DNA of 64,000 bases from Cytobacillus gottheilii (GTDB lineage Bacteria > Bacillota > Bacilli > Bacillales > Cytobacillaceae): positions 367,340 to 431,339 of the forward strand of contig NZ_KV440945.1 in NCBI RefSeq assembly GCF_001636345.1. Direction: 5' to 3'. A model generated the notes under the pieces. The model did no database searches. It had not been told where the DNA came from and was given only the letters and a program-made list of their open reading frames with translations. The translations under genes were made by a program, and so were the position numbers. Shown here piece by piece: positions 17,706 to 26,666 of this stretch (position 1 is the stretch's first letter; every line of letters starts with the position of its first letter).

Positions 17706-18911
17706 TTAATTTCGATTTAACTGAACGATTTCAGCGTCCGGATTAGGCTGGCCAGTTATTAAATCGCGCAGGATATGGGCTCCGAGCATACTGTATACTG
17801 TACCGTTTCCTCCATAGCCTAACAGGCAATAGGTCTGTTCTTTCTTTGGAATACGCCCGATAAAAGGAAGACCATCTGCAGACTCTCCAAAAACAGCTCC
17901 CCAGGAATAAGCAATCTCAATCGTTAACATAGGAAACAGAGACTGCACTTTTTCTTGCAGTTCTTTAGCATGATCTTCAATGGTGCGATCTTTTTTAGGC
18001 GCATTTGGTTTCTCTTCATCAAGCCCGCCAGCTATAATGCGTCCGTCTGCTGTTGTCCGCAAATACAGATACGGCCGTTTGGTTTCCCAAATCATTTCTC
18101 TGTCCTTCCAAGGTGATAAATCAGCAATTGGTTCAGTTGCTATGGCATAAGAACGATTGATTTCAGGTTCTGTACCAGGAAATGCAAGTGATTTATTATA
18201 ACCGGTTGCAAATATTAGGTGATTTGCTTTTAAAACCCCTAAAGACGTCACGAGTTCGATTTCATTATCCTTTTCTCTTGTTTCTGTTACCTCAATATTC
18301 TCAAATAAATCAACATTTTCCTTTTTACTCAGCTCTGCTAAAATGTCTCGGTTAAATTTAAAAGGATTCACTTCAGCATCGCCGTGCGTTCTAAGTGCGG
18401 CAGGTTTTGTGAAAGGGTATTGCTCCCTGATATCCTCTTCTGATAAGTATTCGACCTCAAAACCATTTTCGGAAAGAGCCTGATATTCTTTCTTCAGCAG
18501 CTCAATGTGAGATTCTTCGCTTGCATAATAAAAGCTGCTTCTATCCAGAAAATCAGCTTCTGATCCGATTTCCTCAGCGACCTTTCTCAGCTGATCCATT
18601 GCTTCCCGGCAAAGCTGATAGAATCTGACGGCCTTGTCTTTGCCAATCTGCTGTATTAATTCAGAAAGCATGATGTCATTCGAATACTGCAGCAAACCAG
18701 TATTAGCCATTGTGCTTCCTGTGCCCATTTTCTGCTTATCAACAATAGCAATTCTTAAATCTTCTTTTGCCAGTATGTAACCACTTAATGCTCCTGACAT
18801 GCCTCCGCCTATAATAATGACATCATAATGACTTTTTGGCTGTTTTCCTGTTTTTACTTCTATATCTTCAGTGATTTCTTCCCAAAATAATTTACCGTTA
18901 TGAAGCTCCAT
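17706..18911 (-). CDS. FAD-dependent amine/amino-acid oxidoreductase (DAO family)
   Basis: A 401-residue flavoprotein of the DadA/glycine oxidase/OrdL fold. An N-terminal extension of about 27 residues precedes the Rossmann motif VIIIGGGMSGALSGY; a MGTGSTMANTGLLQY segment follows where the family contacts the flavin, and the C-terminal GYGGNGTVYSMLGA closes the FAD site. The group often oxidises N-methylated amino acids or gamma-glutamylputrescine; the actual substrate is not evident. AGGAGGATTTTAT precedes the ATG. It is monocistronic. Confidence 0.88.
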   Translation of the reverse strand: MELHNGKLFWEEITEDIEVKTGKQPKSHYDVIIIGGGMSGALSGYILAKEDLRIAIVDKQKMGTGSTMANTGLLQYSNDIMLSELIQQIGKDKAVRFYQLCREAMDQLRKVAEEIGSEADFLDRSSFYYASEESHIELLKKEYQALSENGFEVEYLSEEDIREQYPFTKPAALRTHGDAEVNPFKFNRDILAELSKKENVDLFENIEVTETREKDNEIELVTSLGVLKANHLIFATGYNKSLAFPGTEPEINRSYAIATEPIADLSPWKDREMIWETKRPYLYLRTTADGRIIAGGLDEEKPNAPKKDRTIEDHAKELQEKVQSLFPMLTIEIAYSWGAVFGESADGLPFIGRIPKKEQTYCLLGYGGNGTVYSMLGAHILRDLITGQPNPDAEIVQLNRN

Positions 18912-19041
18912 ATAAAATCCTCCTAATCTTTAACTCTAGGTAAAGATGACAGTATTTTTCCCCGCATCATTGTTTTATTAAACCATGAGTGTTAAGATCC
19001 TAATCTTCAATACCAGTGCAATCATAAAAGAGCAGGAAAAA

Positions 19042-19080
19042 GGCTGACAAACGCTACTTATGCAGAAGCGTTTGTCAGCC
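19042..19080 (-). terminator. Terminator of the second MFS gene
   Basis: GGCTGACAAACGCT and AGCGTTTGTCAGCC pair perfectly. On the minus strand a T run follows. Confidence 0.88.
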
Positions 19081-19094
19081 GAGTTTCAATGTAT

Positions 19095-20294
19095 CTATTT
19101 TATAGGGGAGCTGTGATTAATAGCTGTTCTTGACTTTCTTTTATAGACCTGGAATAGAATCAGCGCCAGCAGGGATAGTAGTATTCCTGAAATATAAGGA
19201 AGCCCAATCGCAAAAGCAAAAAGCCAGCCGCCGAGGGGAGGGCCAATAATACGTCCGAACGAATCAAAGGATGATAATAGCCCGGTCATACTTCCGTGAC
19301 CAGAAACTGATTGCTTGGTCAGCAAAGAAGAGACGCTTGGCCGAATAAAGCCATTTCCAATTCCAAACACGCTTAAAAATAAAGCAGCACTCCAAAAGCT
19401 GTCAGTCAGAAGAATAAGTCCAAAACCGATGGCTGAGACAACAATTCCAATTTGAATCGCTGCACCTTCACCCCATTTTTTCGTCAGCCTGCCAACGATT
19501 CCACCCTGGACGATGGCTCCTGCCAGTCCCATGATCATAAAGATATAGCCGAGCTGAACAGTGCCTAAGCCTGCCTTTTCAGCAGCAAAATAGGCAAAAG
19601 TCGCTTCAAGTCCTGATAGAGATAAAGAAACAAAGAGCTGCAGTAAAAACAGCATGGAGGTGGGTCCATTAAATGCCTGCCGAAGCGGAGCTCTTTTATT
19701 TGCAGAGCTTCTTTGATCAGGTGTGAGTGATTCTTTTAAAACCATCCATACGAAAAAGAATGTGATAAAGGAAGAAGCTCCGGCAATAAAGAATGGTATA
19801 TGCAGGCTTTCGCTGGAAAACACACCGCCAATAGCAGGTCCAAACACAAACCCCATGCCAACGGCAGCTCCAACAATACCCATCCCTTTGCCGCGATCTT
19901 CTTCACTTGTAATATCTGCTACATATGCCATAACAGTTGGCATATTGGCACTGGAAAGAAAGCCGCCTAGCACACGCGCTGCAAAGAGCATCCATAGCTC
20001 CGTCGAGAGTGCCATCAAAAGAAAGGAAATACCTAAACCAAAAATCCCAATCATAATGACAGGTTTTCGGCCGATTTTATCTGAAATTCTTCCCCACATC
20101 GGTGCAAAAAGCAGCTGCATAAGGGAGTAAACAGCCATTAACAGTCCGAGTTGTGTTGGAGAAGCTCCAATCTCTTCTGCGTAAAAGGGCATAACCGGAA
20201 TAATAATTCCAAAACCAACCATGACCAGAAACATCACGGCAAAAAGTACAGGCAAAGCTTTTTTGGTTTCCACTGATCCGTCACTCCAATTCAC
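19095..20294 (-). CDS. MFS drug-efflux-type transporter
   Basis: A 399-residue, 12-helix exporter of the TetA/Bmr group. It has GRISDKIGRKP in the first cytoplasmic loop and the antiporter motif GMGFVFGPAIGG in helix 5, with AYVADITSEEDRGK between, a pattern shared with the transporter at 9900-11090 and indicating a common subfamily. The start is a GTG preceded by GGAG at proper spacing. No regulator gene is adjacent. Substrate unknown. Confidence 0.9.
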   Translation of the reverse strand: MNWSDGSVETKKALPVLFAVMFLVMVGFGIIIPVMPFYAEEIGASPTQLGLLMAVYSLMQLLFAPMWGRISDKIGRKPVIMIGIFGLGISFLLMALSTELWMLFAARVLGGFLSSANMPTVMAYVADITSEEDRGKGMGIVGAAVGMGFVFGPAIGGVFSSESLHIPFFIAGASSFITFFFVWMVLKESLTPDQRSSANKRAPLRQAFNGPTSMLFLLQLFVSLSLSGLEATFAYFAAEKAGLGTVQLGYIFMIMGLAGAIVQGGIVGRLTKKWGEGAAIQIGIVVSAIGFGLILLTDSFWSAALFLSVFGIGNGFIRPSVSSLLTKQSVSGHGSMTGLLSSFDSFGRIIGPPLGGWLFAFAIGLPYISGILLSLLALILFQVYKRKSRTAINHSSPIK

Positions 20295-20402
20295 TGGCTG
20301 TATCTCCAGTGAGATCTAATATGTATACGATTACTCTCTTTCATGATAAGGAATAAAAGAGAAAAAAGAAAGGTCAATAAACAAACTTCTGTTAGACAAA
20401 AA

Positions 20403-20435
20403 ATAAGCAAGCAGAGATCATTCTCTACTTGCATT
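20403..20435 (-). terminator. Terminator of the DUF4230 gene
   Basis: GCAAGCAGAGATCATTCTCTACTTGC folds into a stem-loop just beyond the stop codon, with a T-rich run on the minus strand. Confidence 0.75.
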
Positions 20436-20443
20436 CGCTTCAA

Positions 20444-21160
20444 TTATTCAAATTCAATAGACGCTGTGTAGCCAAGACCGCTAAAAAGGCTAGTGAGCGC
20501 ATTAACTGCACTTTGCTCTGCTTTTGTTAACAGACCTAAATTAACAGCCTGTTCTTTTATATCATCAGAAGCGACAGCTGCTAAATCGAAGCCTTCCTCC
20601 CAATCTACATCACTTCGGAAGATTCCTTGGTCGGAGAATGTCTGAACCTTGTCCATTTGAATCGATGGCTCCTGCAGCAGCTCTGCATGCGGAAGTGTCA
20701 TCGTAATATGCTTCTTTTCTTCGTCTACCGTATAGCTCTCATTGCTGATTGATTGTAAATCCACACCTGCAAGAACGGTTGCTGGAACAACAAGCAGGAT
20801 CGTTCTTTTCGTACCAGGGAAGTTTACATTTATCTCTTTATTAAAAATCTTATTGTTTTCTTCTTTGATGACAGTAGTAATCACGGCTTCAGCAGTTGCG
20901 AGAGAAGAAAGTTCCCGAACTTCCTCAACAATGCTCACGGTTTCACTGGCATAAGTACTGCCTGTAAAAAGCTTTTGGTACATAAAAATCCCTGTACCAA
21001 TAAGCAGTACGGTGAAAAGCACAGTAAAAAACAACTTCAATTTTAGAGGCTTGAAAAATGGGAATGAAAATCCTGTTTTTCGGCTGCTTCGCATAACTGC
21101 AGTTGCAGCTACCTCCTCCTGTGCAGAAGTGAACTCCGTTTTGCGCTGATTTTTTTTCAT
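20444..21160 (-). CDS. DUF4230 domain-containing membrane-anchored protein
   Basis: A 238-residue protein with a basic N-terminal tail of about 40 residues, one membrane segment (LKLFFTVLFTVLLIGTGIFMY region, about 42-62) and an extracellular DUF4230 domain starting near VEEVRELSSLATAEA. The domain occurs widely in bacteria without assigned function. The ATG at 21160, with AAGGAGG ahead, is preferred over a frame opening at 21193. Its promoter region holds the inverted repeat ATATTGTC...GACAATAT near 21213-21235. Confidence 0.85.
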   Translation of the reverse strand: MKKNQRKTEFTSAQEEVAATAVMRSSRKTGFSFPFFKPLKLKLFFTVLFTVLLIGTGIFMYQKLFTGSTYASETVSIVEEVRELSSLATAEAVITTVIKEENNKIFNKEINVNFPGTKRTILLVVPATVLAGVDLQSISNESYTVDEEKKHITMTLPHAELLQEPSIQMDKVQTFSDQGIFRSDVDWEEGFDLAAVASDDIKEQAVNLGLLTKAEQSAVNALTSLFSGLGYTASIEFE

Positions 21161-21485
21161 TAAAAGACCTCCTTTTTTCAGGGGTACATGCAAAAATTAC
21201 GCATTATGTCCAATATTGTCGAAAAAAGACAATATATTCATAGTATAATAGACTGCTATCACGATAGCAATGGATATGCAAATGTACCTAAAACTGGAAA
21301 AGGTTGAGAAAGATTTAAAACATCTGCAGGGGAGCTTATCAGAATGAGTAATGAATGTGAAATCGTTAAGGATGTGTTCAAAAAAATCTCAGAAGTATAA
21401 ACATATAGACCAGCATATTATAGCTGGAGACAAGTAAAAGGAATCGGAAATCCAATAATGGGTATATAGGTTAGTAGAAATGAAA
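21161..21485. other. Intergenic region with inverted repeat and tiny frames
   Basis: It contains an inverted repeat ATATTGTC-N7-GACAATAT (about 21213-21235), a TATAAT near 21245 and a short GCTATC/GATAGC hairpin. Two overlapping tiny plus-strand frames exist (25 codons from 21271, 18 codons from 21344) with coding-like composition, but neither has a convincing ribosome site. I see no established gene here. Confidence 0.4.
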
Positions 21486-21930
21486 AAAACGAGACAGGGG
21501 ATCATGATATATGGTAAGTAGAGAGACTGAAAGAGCTGAAACAGCTGAAACAGGACATATAATCCTATTAAATGGTAAATAAAGAGGCGAAAAGAGCAGA
21601 AACAGGACACTAAACCCCAGTAAGTGGAAAATAGAGAGACGGAAAGAGCGGAAACAGGACAGTGAATCCCAGTAAGTGGAAAATAGAGAGACGGAAAGAG
21701 CGGAAACAGGACAGTGAACCCCAGTAAATGGGAAATAGAGAGACGAAAAGAGCGGAAACAGGACACTAAACCCCAGTAAGTGGAAAATAGAGAGACGGAA
21801 AGAGCGGAAACAGGACACTAAACTCCAGTAAATGGGAAATAGAGAGGCGAAAAGAGCAGCAATAGGACAAGGACACCCAATAAGTGGTATATAAATACAA
21901 AAAGAGCAGAAACACAGGTCTGAAATCCGT
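21486..21930. repeat. 52-bp tandem repeat array, about eight units
   Basis: The anchor GAAACAGGAC begins at 21546, 21599, 21651, 21703, 21755 and 21807, with degenerate copies at 21859 and 21910; the period is 52 bp almost throughout. The unit continues as ACTAAACCCCAGTAAGTGG and AAAATAGAGAGACGGAAAG. The central units are nearly identical and the edges decay. Because 52 is not a multiple of three, the open minus-strand frames across it shift frame at each unit and are artefacts. There is no spacer variation as in CRISPR. Confidence 0.92.
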
Positions 21931-22097
21931 GACTTGTAAGCAGAGATTAACGAAAAGCTGAATTATAAACACTATAAAAGGGTAATCAACTACATAAATA
22001 AAGTTTTAACAGTGCTAATCCCATAAATTAGGAAGAGGTATTAAGTTAGAATCAAACGAAGCCCCGTCTCGCCTCATTACAGAAAAGGAAAAGGTAT

Positions 22098-22133
22098 AAA
22101 AAAAGCCGACTGGAAAAGACCCCAGTCAGCTTT
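22098..22133 (-). terminator. Terminator of nagP
   Basis: AAAGCCGACTGG and CCAGTCAGCTTT form a stem with one mismatch; on the minus strand a run of seven T follows, directly beyond the nagP stop. Confidence 0.88.
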
Positions 22134-22138
22134 CATTT

Positions 22139-23515
22139 TTACTTATTCTGTTTCTTCATAGCATCTGCAACAAATTCAACGTCTGTACCTACAATGATTT
22201 GCAGATTTGTTTTGTTGAGCTTCATAACACCTTTGGCGCCGTGCGCTTTTAATGCAGACTCATTTACTTTATTCATATCATGAACATTTAAACGTAAGCG
22301 TGTCGCACAGTTATCAATGACATCGATGTTCTCTGTGCCGCCAATATCTTTGATAAATTGACTAGCCATTTTATCATATTTAGTACCGCCAGTTGTTTCC
22401 GTGTCTTCATCTTCAGTAAGAGATTCATCTTCATCCTCGCGGCCAGGTGTTTTTAAGTTAAAGGCCCGAATGAGGAAGTAAAATAGGACAAAGTAGATTG
22501 CCGCATAGATGAGACCGATTAGTAAAAGAAGAAGCGGCTTTTCGGCAATATTAAAGTTGAGCAAATAATCAATTGCACCAGCTGAGAAGGTAAAACCATC
22601 TCTAATGCCTAACATGGAAGTTAACCACATGGATACCCCAGTTAATAAAGCGTGCACTCCGTAAAGAAGTGGAGCAATAAACATAAATGAGAATTCAATT
22701 GGCTCTGTAATTCCCGTTAAGAAGGAAGTTAACGCTAGACCAATAAACATACCAGAGACTGCTTTACGGTTTTCCGGCTTTGCTGTCGCGATAATTGCAA
22801 ACGCTGCTGCAGGCAAACCAAACATCATAATTGGGAAGAAGCCTGTCATATATCCGCCGGCAGTTGGATCTCCAGCGAAGAAACGGGCAATATCCCCAGC
22901 TGCTCCATTAAATTCACCAAACTGGAACCAAAATAAGCTGTTCAGAACATGGTGAAGTCCTAATGGAATCAATAAACGGTTTAAAAATCCAAAGATACCT
23001 GAACCAACTGCACCCAGTTCAATAATCCAATTTCCAATTCCATCTATTCCTGCCTGAACAGGCGGCCATGCATAACCTGCAATAAATGCGAGCAAAATCA
23101 TGGTAACAGATGTTACGATTGGTACGAACCGGCGTCCGCTGAAAAACCCTAACCAATCCGGTAATTTAATATCATGAAATTTATTATATAATAGCCCTGC
23201 AATGATCCCGGCAATGATACCGCCAAGAACACCCATATTAATATCCGGATCAATTGCTACTGCACCTTCTGTTAAAACTAAATAGCCGATCGCTCCTGAT
23301 AAAGCGGCCGCACCGTTGCTATCTTTTGCAAATCCCATGGCAACACCAATAGCAAAAATTAAAGCTAAATTTCCAAAAATAGCGTCCCCTGCATTAGCGA
23401 TGAAGGGAATATCCAGTAAGTCAGGCTGTCCGAAGCGAAGCAGCAAACCTGCTGCCGGCAGCACTGCGATCGGAAGCATTAGAGCTTTACCAATGCGCTG
23501 TAAAAAACCTAACAT
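22139..23515 (-). CDS. nagP: PTS N-acetylglucosamine transporter, EIICB
   Basis: A 458-residue phosphotransferase permease that imports GlcNAc and phosphorylates it to GlcNAc-6-phosphate. The EIIC membrane domain fills about residues 1-360 (start LQRIGKALMLPIAVLPAAG; FLTGITEPIEF near 285 is the family sugar-site motif). After an acidic linker an EIIB domain follows with the phosphorylated Cys in DNCATRLRL. There is no EIIA domain, so it must borrow one. The ATG at 23515 with AAGGAG is preferred to a TTG at 23524. It is divergent from nagAB across shared NagR-type sites. Confidence 0.94.
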   Translation of the reverse strand: MLGFLQRIGKALMLPIAVLPAAGLLLRFGQPDLLDIPFIANAGDAIFGNLALIFAIGVAMGFAKDSNGAAALSGAIGYLVLTEGAVAIDPDINMGVLGGIIAGIIAGLLYNKFHDIKLPDWLGFFSGRRFVPIVTSVTMILLAFIAGYAWPPVQAGIDGIGNWIIELGAVGSGIFGFLNRLLIPLGLHHVLNSLFWFQFGEFNGAAGDIARFFAGDPTAGGYMTGFFPIMMFGLPAAAFAIIATAKPENRKAVSGMFIGLALTSFLTGITEPIEFSFMFIAPLLYGVHALLTGVSMWLTSMLGIRDGFTFSAGAIDYLLNFNIAEKPLLLLLIGLIYAAIYFVLFYFLIRAFNLKTPGREDEDESLTEDEDTETTGGTKYDKMASQFIKDIGGTENIDVIDNCATRLRLNVHDMNKVNESALKAHGAKGVMKLNKTNLQIIVGTDVEFVADAMKKQNK

Positions 23516-23558
23516 AAATCTCAACTCCTTAATTATATTTTGGTTGTGCTTGTTAAGC

Positions 23559-23574
23559 TGAAAGCGCTTTTCAT
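23559..23574. promoter_or_regulatory. Imperfect cre-like site before nagP
   Basis: TGAAAGCGCTTTTCA resembles the CcpA-binding cre consensus (TGWAANCGNTNWCA) with one extra base in the right half. Its position just upstream of a PTS permease gene fits carbon catabolite repression, which is inferred. Confidence 0.5.
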
Positions 23575-23600
23575 GAAAATAATCATAACAGCTAGTTTAT

Positions 23601-23643
23601 TAGTTGTCTATATGAATTTACGATTAATTGGTATAGACAACTA
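23601..23643. promoter_or_regulatory. Paired NagR (YvoA)-type operators between nagP and nagAB
   Basis: TAGTTGTCTATATGAAT at 23601-23617 and its approximate inverse AATTGGTATAGACAACTA at 23626-23643 form two head-to-head sites with a GGTATAGACAACT half. By recall this matches the dre sites bound by the GntR/HutC regulator NagR in B. subtilis. A nagR gene lies downstream at 25862, which supports the assignment. Confidence 0.72.
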
Positions 23644-23688
23644 TATGAGTATAATGCTAAAATGACCTTGAAAATGAAAGGATGAAAA

Positions 23689-24876
23689 ATGATGGATAAG
23701 CCTATTTTGTTAAAGGGTATGCAAATCTATTCAGAAAAGAATCAATTTTATACAGGATATATTAAAATTACGAACCAAAAAATAAGTGAGATCGGACGAT
23801 TAGAAGATCTGCAAGATATAACAGATGCTGTCGTCTTTGATTTGCAGGAAAATCTGACAGCAGTACCAGGTTTTATAGATGTGCATATACATGGTGCTGC
23901 CGGAGCTGATGTAATGGATGGAACGGAATCTGCTCTTATGACTATGGCGAATACCTTGCCTGCAGAAGGCACGACCAGCTTTTTAGCGACTACCATGACA
24001 CAAGAGCAGGAAGAAATTGAAAAAGCATTAAAATCCGCAGCAGGCTATATGAGTAAACCGCAGCCTGAGGGAAGAGCTGAAATTTTAGGGGTGCACCTTG
24101 AAGGACCATTTGTGAATAAAGAGATGGCTGGAGCACAGCCTTCACAATATATTATTGATCCTGATGTTGAACTTTTTAAAAAATGGGAAAACCTATCTCA
24201 AGGGAATATTAAATTAGTAACCCTCGCACCTGAACGGCCGGGCGGCAAGGAATTGGCATCATACTTAAGCAGTAAAAGCATTGTTGCTTCCATTGGTCAT
24301 TCAAATGCCACGTACGAAGAAGTGAAAGATTCAATCGAGGCGGGATGCACGCATGTTACCCATTTGTTTAACCAAATGCGCGGCCTGCATCATCGTGAGC
24401 CAGGTGTTGCAGGAGCAGCTCTTCTGCATGATGAGTTGATGGTTGAAGTTATCGCAGATGGTGTTCATGTCAAACCTGAGATGGTCAAGCTTGCATTTAA
24501 GCAAAAGGGTGAAGAAGGATTAATTTTAATCACAGATTCCATGAGAGCCAAATGCCTGAAAAATGGACAATATGATTTAGGCGGGCAGGATGTAACTGTT
24601 GCTGATGGGAAAGCAGTACTTCAAGACGGAACATTAGCAGGAAGCATATTGCGCCTTGGACACGCAGTTAAAAATATGATTGAATTTACCGGCTGTTCAT
24701 TAGAGGATGCGATCCAGATGGCTTCCGTTAATCCAGCAAAACAGCTTGGTGTATTTGACCGCAAGGGAAGCCTCGCAGCAGGAAAGGATGCAGACATCGT
24801 TATTTTGAATGAAGAGCATGATGTTGTTATGACCTTATGCCGCGGTGAAGTTGCCTATCGAAAGGAGAATGAATAA
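23689..24876 (+). CDS. nagA: N-acetylglucosamine-6-phosphate deacetylase
   Basis: A 395-residue amidohydrolase converting GlcNAc-6-phosphate to glucosamine-6-phosphate and acetate. Metal-site motifs: FIDVHIHGAAG near residue 62, HLEGPFVNKEMAGA with the ligand Glu, SIGHSNATYEE and THLFNQMRGLHHREPG, and the catalytic Asp in LITDSMRAKCL. The ATG is preceded by AAAGGATG. It stands directly before nagB, and both should be derepressed by GlcN-6-P or GlcNAc-6-P through NagR. Confidence 0.96.
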   Translation: MMDKPILLKGMQIYSEKNQFYTGYIKITNQKISEIGRLEDLQDITDAVVFDLQENLTAVPGFIDVHIHGAAGADVMDGTESALMTMANTLPAEGTTSFLATTMTQEQEEIEKALKSAAGYMSKPQPEGRAEILGVHLEGPFVNKEMAGAQPSQYIIDPDVELFKKWENLSQGNIKLVTLAPERPGGKELASYLSSKSIVASIGHSNATYEEVKDSIEAGCTHVTHLFNQMRGLHHREPGVAGAALLHDELMVEVIADGVHVKPEMVKLAFKQKGEEGLILITDSMRAKCLKNGQYDLGGQDVTVADGKAVLQDGTLAGSILRLGHAVKNMIEFTGCSLEDAIQMASVNPAKQLGVFDRKGSLAAGKDADIVILNEEHDVVMTLCRGEVAYRKENE

Positions 24877-24877
24877 A

Positions 24878-25600
24878 GTGAACATTATTAAAGTAAATGA
24901 TTATCAGGAAATGAGCGAGAAAGCGTCTCAGTATATTATAGATAAAGTAAAAGCAAATCCAAAAATGGTATTGGGTCTTGCTACTGGAGGAACTCCAGAA
25001 GGAACCTATAAACGATTGATTGAGGACCATAATCAAAATGGAACTTCTTACGACGGAATTGCAACCTTTAACCTGGATGAATATGTGGGATTATCAGGAG
25101 ATCATCCGCAAAGCTATCGTCATTACATGAATGAGCGCTTTTTCAATCATATTGATATTAACAAGGAAAATACCTATGTGCCACGCGGCAACACAGTTGA
25201 TGCAGAAGCAGAGTGCGAAGCATACGAAGCTCTAATGGCAAGCGTGGGCGGCATTGATCTGCAAATCCTTGGAATCGGCGGAAATGGCCATATCGGATTT
25301 AATGAACCGGGAACAAGCTTTCAAAGCCCTACACATATTGTCGATCTTGCGCAATCAACTAAAGAGGCGAACGCGAGATATTTTGCCAATATTGATGAGG
25401 TGCCAAACCAAGCGATCACCATGGGCATTGCTTCTATCATGAAAAGCAGAGAAATCCTCCTGCTGATATCCGGGGAAAGCAAGCATGAAGCTTACAAGCA
25501 GTTAATAGAAGGAGAAATACAAGAAAACTTCCCAGCATCTATATTAAGAAATCACCCATATGTTACAATAATTGCAGATAAAGCGGCAATTGGTGAATAA
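24878..25600 (+). CDS. nagB: Glucosamine-6-phosphate deaminase
   Basis: A 240-residue isomerase/deaminase that turns glucosamine-6-phosphate into fructose-6-phosphate and ammonia, feeding glycolysis. Motifs: GLATGGTPEGTYKRL (phosphate site), FNLDEYVGL with the catalytic Asp, GIGGNGHIGFNEPG and the active-site lid that follows. The GTG at 24878 is preferred since AAAGGAG (24861-24867) is ten bases ahead; an ATG at 24869 is too near. It follows nagA at once and ends in a terminator. Confidence 0.95.
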   Translation: MNIIKVNDYQEMSEKASQYIIDKVKANPKMVLGLATGGTPEGTYKRLIEDHNQNGTSYDGIATFNLDEYVGLSGDHPQSYRHYMNERFFNHIDINKENTYVPRGNTVDAEAECEAYEALMASVGGIDLQILGIGGNGHIGFNEPGTSFQSPTHIVDLAQSTKEANARYFANIDEVPNQAITMGIASIMKSREILLLISGESKHEAYKQLIEGEIQENFPASILRNHPYVTIIADKAAIGE

Positions 25601-25630
25601 GCCAGAGGAACGGTTCTTCTGGCTTTTTTC
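25601..25630 (+). terminator. Terminator of nagAB
   Basis: GCCAGAGGAAC and GTTCTTCTGGC form a hairpin followed by six T just after the nagB stop. Confidence 0.9.
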
Positions 25631-25861
25631 TTTAAGGTGATAGCTAACTTTAGGCCCGTTTCAGAAATTAAACTGAAAGAATAAACCCAAACCTAGAACT
25701 GTAGGCTGCGTACTTCAAACATAAATCCCGATTTTATTATCCTGATAACGAAACTTTATACTAGATCTTAACGTATTTCCTATACAAACGTGAACAGAAG
25801 CTTAAAATAGATATATATATCCAGGAAATCTTTATATAGAAAGGAAGCAGTTGAGAGGAGC

Positions 25862-26584
25862 ATGATTAATAAAAATTCCCCAGTCCCGATCTATTATCAG
25901 CTAGAGGAAATTATAAAAGAGTTAATTGAAAAGGGTGAGCTTTTGCCAGGTGATGCACTGCCAGCAGAGCGAGAGTACGCTGAACGTTTTCAAATCAGCA
26001 GAATGACTGTAAGACAAGCTTTTACTAAACTTGTGAACGATGGCTTTTTATATCGCGTCCAAGGAAAAGGCACATTTGTGGCAGAGCGTAAGCTTGAACA
26101 GCCATTACAGGGACTTACTAGTTTTACCGAAGATATGAAAAAAAGAGGAATGATACCCGGAATTCAGCTTGTTCACTTTCAGCTAATCCCGGCTACGAAA
26201 AAAATTGCACAGCAGCTTTCCATTCCTGAACATGGTCCAGTATATGAAATAAAAAGAATTCGATTAGCAGATGATGTCCCAATGGCATTAGAAACGAACT
26301 ATATCTCAGCCAATTTAATGAAGGGGCTTACAGAAGAAATTGTTAATCAATCGTTATATGCATATATGGAAGGGAAGCTTGGCCTGCAGATAGATTATGC
26401 CACTCAAACGATAGAATCAGCTATTTCCAGTCAGAATGAAGCCGACTATCTTAGAATTAAATCTGGTGGTCCTGTGCTTCTAATTGAACGAAATACATTT
26501 TTACATGACGGCACACCAGTTGAATACGTTAAATCCATTTATCGCGCTGATCGGTATAAATTCATGATTGAAATGAAGCGATAG
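25862..26584 (+). CDS. nagR: GntR/HutC family regulator of GlcNAc use
   Basis: A 240-residue repressor with an N-terminal winged helix (PIYYQLEEIIKELIEKGELLPG shortened, then FQISRMTVRQAF) and a C-terminal UTRA ligand domain (from about residue 85, ending YRADRYKFMIEMKR). Its closest recalled relative is B. subtilis NagR/YvoA, which senses amino-sugar phosphates. It is separated from nagB by a terminator and about 240 bases, so it has its own promoter; paired sites at 23601-23643 are the likely targets. Confidence 0.92.
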   Translation: MINKNSPVPIYYQLEEIIKELIEKGELLPGDALPAEREYAERFQISRMTVRQAFTKLVNDGFLYRVQGKGTFVAERKLEQPLQGLTSFTEDMKKRGMIPGIQLVHFQLIPATKKIAQQLSIPEHGPVYEIKRIRLADDVPMALETNYISANLMKGLTEEIVNQSLYAYMEGKLGLQIDYATQTIESAISSQNEADYLRIKSGGPVLLIERNTFLHDGTPVEYVKSIYRADRYKFMIEMKR

Positions 26585-26611
26585 GGGAGAAGAGAGTTTA
26601 ATGAGCAAAAT

Positions 26612-26656
26612 AAAAAGACAGGACGTGTGCCGGATGGCGCATGACCTGTCTTTTTT
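26612..26656. terminator. Bidirectional terminator between nagR and the peptide transporter gene
   Basis: AAAAAGACAGG and CCTGTCTTTTTT close a stem with an internal GTGTGC/GCGCAT part. It serves two convergent genes. Confidence 0.9.
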
Positions 26657-26666
26657 ACATATTAGA

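Noticed and set aside
19095-20294. Tetracycline resistance gene
   Set aside because: It and the gene at 9900-11090 share general drug-antiporter motifs only; nothing specific to TetA substrates can be read.
21486-21930. CRISPR array
   Set aside because: Whole 52-bp units repeat, without unique spacers of even size; no cas gene is near.
21389-21972. Overlapping minus-strand frames with repeated Phe/Leu/Ser-rich peptides
   Set aside because: They cross the 52-bp array, whose period shifts the frame at each unit; several frames stay open only because the repeat lacks stops on that strand.
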